Position numbers and translations under genes: made by a program. Below, piece after piece: positions 37,343 to 37,508 of a stretch of DNA of 37,508 nucleotides. This DNA comes from CAZVJU01 sp964627195 (GTDB lineage: Bacteria > Patescibacteriota > Microgenomatia > UBA8517). The notes under the pieces are model-generated. The model had not been told where the DNA came from. It searched no databases and was given only the letters and a program-made list of their open reading frames with translations. Every line of letters starts with the position of its first letter. Positions within the stretch are counted from its first letter, which is position 1. Location of the stretch: the NCBI GenBank assembly GCA_964627195.1, contig CAZVJU010000011.1, positions 1 through 37,508 on the forward strand, written 5' to 3'.

Positions 37343-37508
37343 ATGAATTATCTGCCCTTATGGAAAAAGACTAGGAAGTATACTTCTCAGAGTGGCCAAG
37401 CTTTGCTTATTGTTCTTCTGTCGATGGCGGTAATCCTAACTGTCGTTCTTTCTTTTGCTTCCAAATCGATTACTGAAGTGAGCATAACTTCTTACGAAGA
37501 AGATGCCT
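37343..37508 (+). CDS. PilX-like minor pilin, 5' part only
   Basis: From ATG 37343 the frame stays open to the window end (55 residues): MNYLPLWKKTRKYTSQSG, then QALLIVLLSMAVILTVVLSFA and SITEVSITSYEEDA. The hydrophobic segment after SQSG and the following acidic stretch match PilX N-terminal regions. It lies 32 bases after the PilW-like gene in the same operon. The rest is outside the window. Confidence 0.7.
   Translation, partial: MNYLPLWKKTRKYTSQSGQALLIVLLSMAVILTVVLSFASKSITEVSITSYEEDA

Noticed and set aside
1..37508. UGA recoded as glycine or tryptophan
   Set aside because: Several tightly packed genes end in TGA with overlapping starts (for example at 2491 and 36780), so UGA works as a stop.

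Overview
The window looks like a chromosomal piece of a Candidate Phyla Radiation (Patescibacteria) bacterium, most likely of the Microgenomates group. This is inference from gene content: a compact type IV pilus locus with many pilin-like genes, single-copy gyrA and gyrB, a membrane pyrophosphatase, a TrpR-like regulator, small conserved membrane proteins, AT-rich DNA and very short gaps. No rRNA gene is present to confirm it. Genes end in TGA as well as TAA and TAG, so UGA is a normal stop here, which argues against the UGA-recoding CPR lineages.

Layout. 1-53: 5' part of a tRNA-Leu(CAA) on the minus strand. 177-8806: housekeeping genes (M29 aminopeptidase, DksA-type zinc finger, RluA pseudouridine synthase, Kef-type antiporter with TrkA-N domain, LytR_C-like envelope protein, TPR protein, YebC) and membrane proteins of unknown role. 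8807-9801: about 1 kb without any gene, rich in hairpins, which I treat as a candidate structured RNA. 9802-13320: HAD nucleotidase-like protein, Xer recombinase, a frameshifted unknown gene, a TrpR-family regulator flanked by two copies of one operator-like palindrome, and an alpha/beta hydrolase. 13317-25580, mostly minus strand: gyrA, PIG-L deacetylase, a decayed alkD split by a palindromic insertion, a lytic transglycosylase, an EEP-family protein, a 35-residue membrane peptide, a Tat lipoprotein with an HExxH motif, hppA, gyrB and a clamp-loader delta' gene. 25731-37508, plus strand: an ABC exporter and the type IV pilus locus pilB-pilT-pilC, two pilins, pilD, then six pilin-like or minor pilin genes, the last cut by the window end.

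How the parts fit. PilB and PilT are the extension and retraction motors, PilC the inner-membrane platform, PilD cleaves prepilins, and the remaining genes supply major and minor pilins. GyrA and GyrB lie on the same strand about 7 kb apart and form gyrase. HppA and the Kef-type antiporter handle ion gradients.

The most unusual aspects are non-coding. (1) A -10 box sits 6-10 bases before the start codon in at least eleven genes, implying widespread leaderless mRNAs. (2) Several families of palindromic units lie between and inside genes, including in-frame in the M29 peptidase and gyrA, and one interrupts alkD. (3) Degenerate arrays with a 7-base period, often inverted, precede genes. (4) AATGAT-N4-ATCATT sites bracket the TrpR-like gene. 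(5) The pilB-pilT spacer is a nested set of perfect hairpins.
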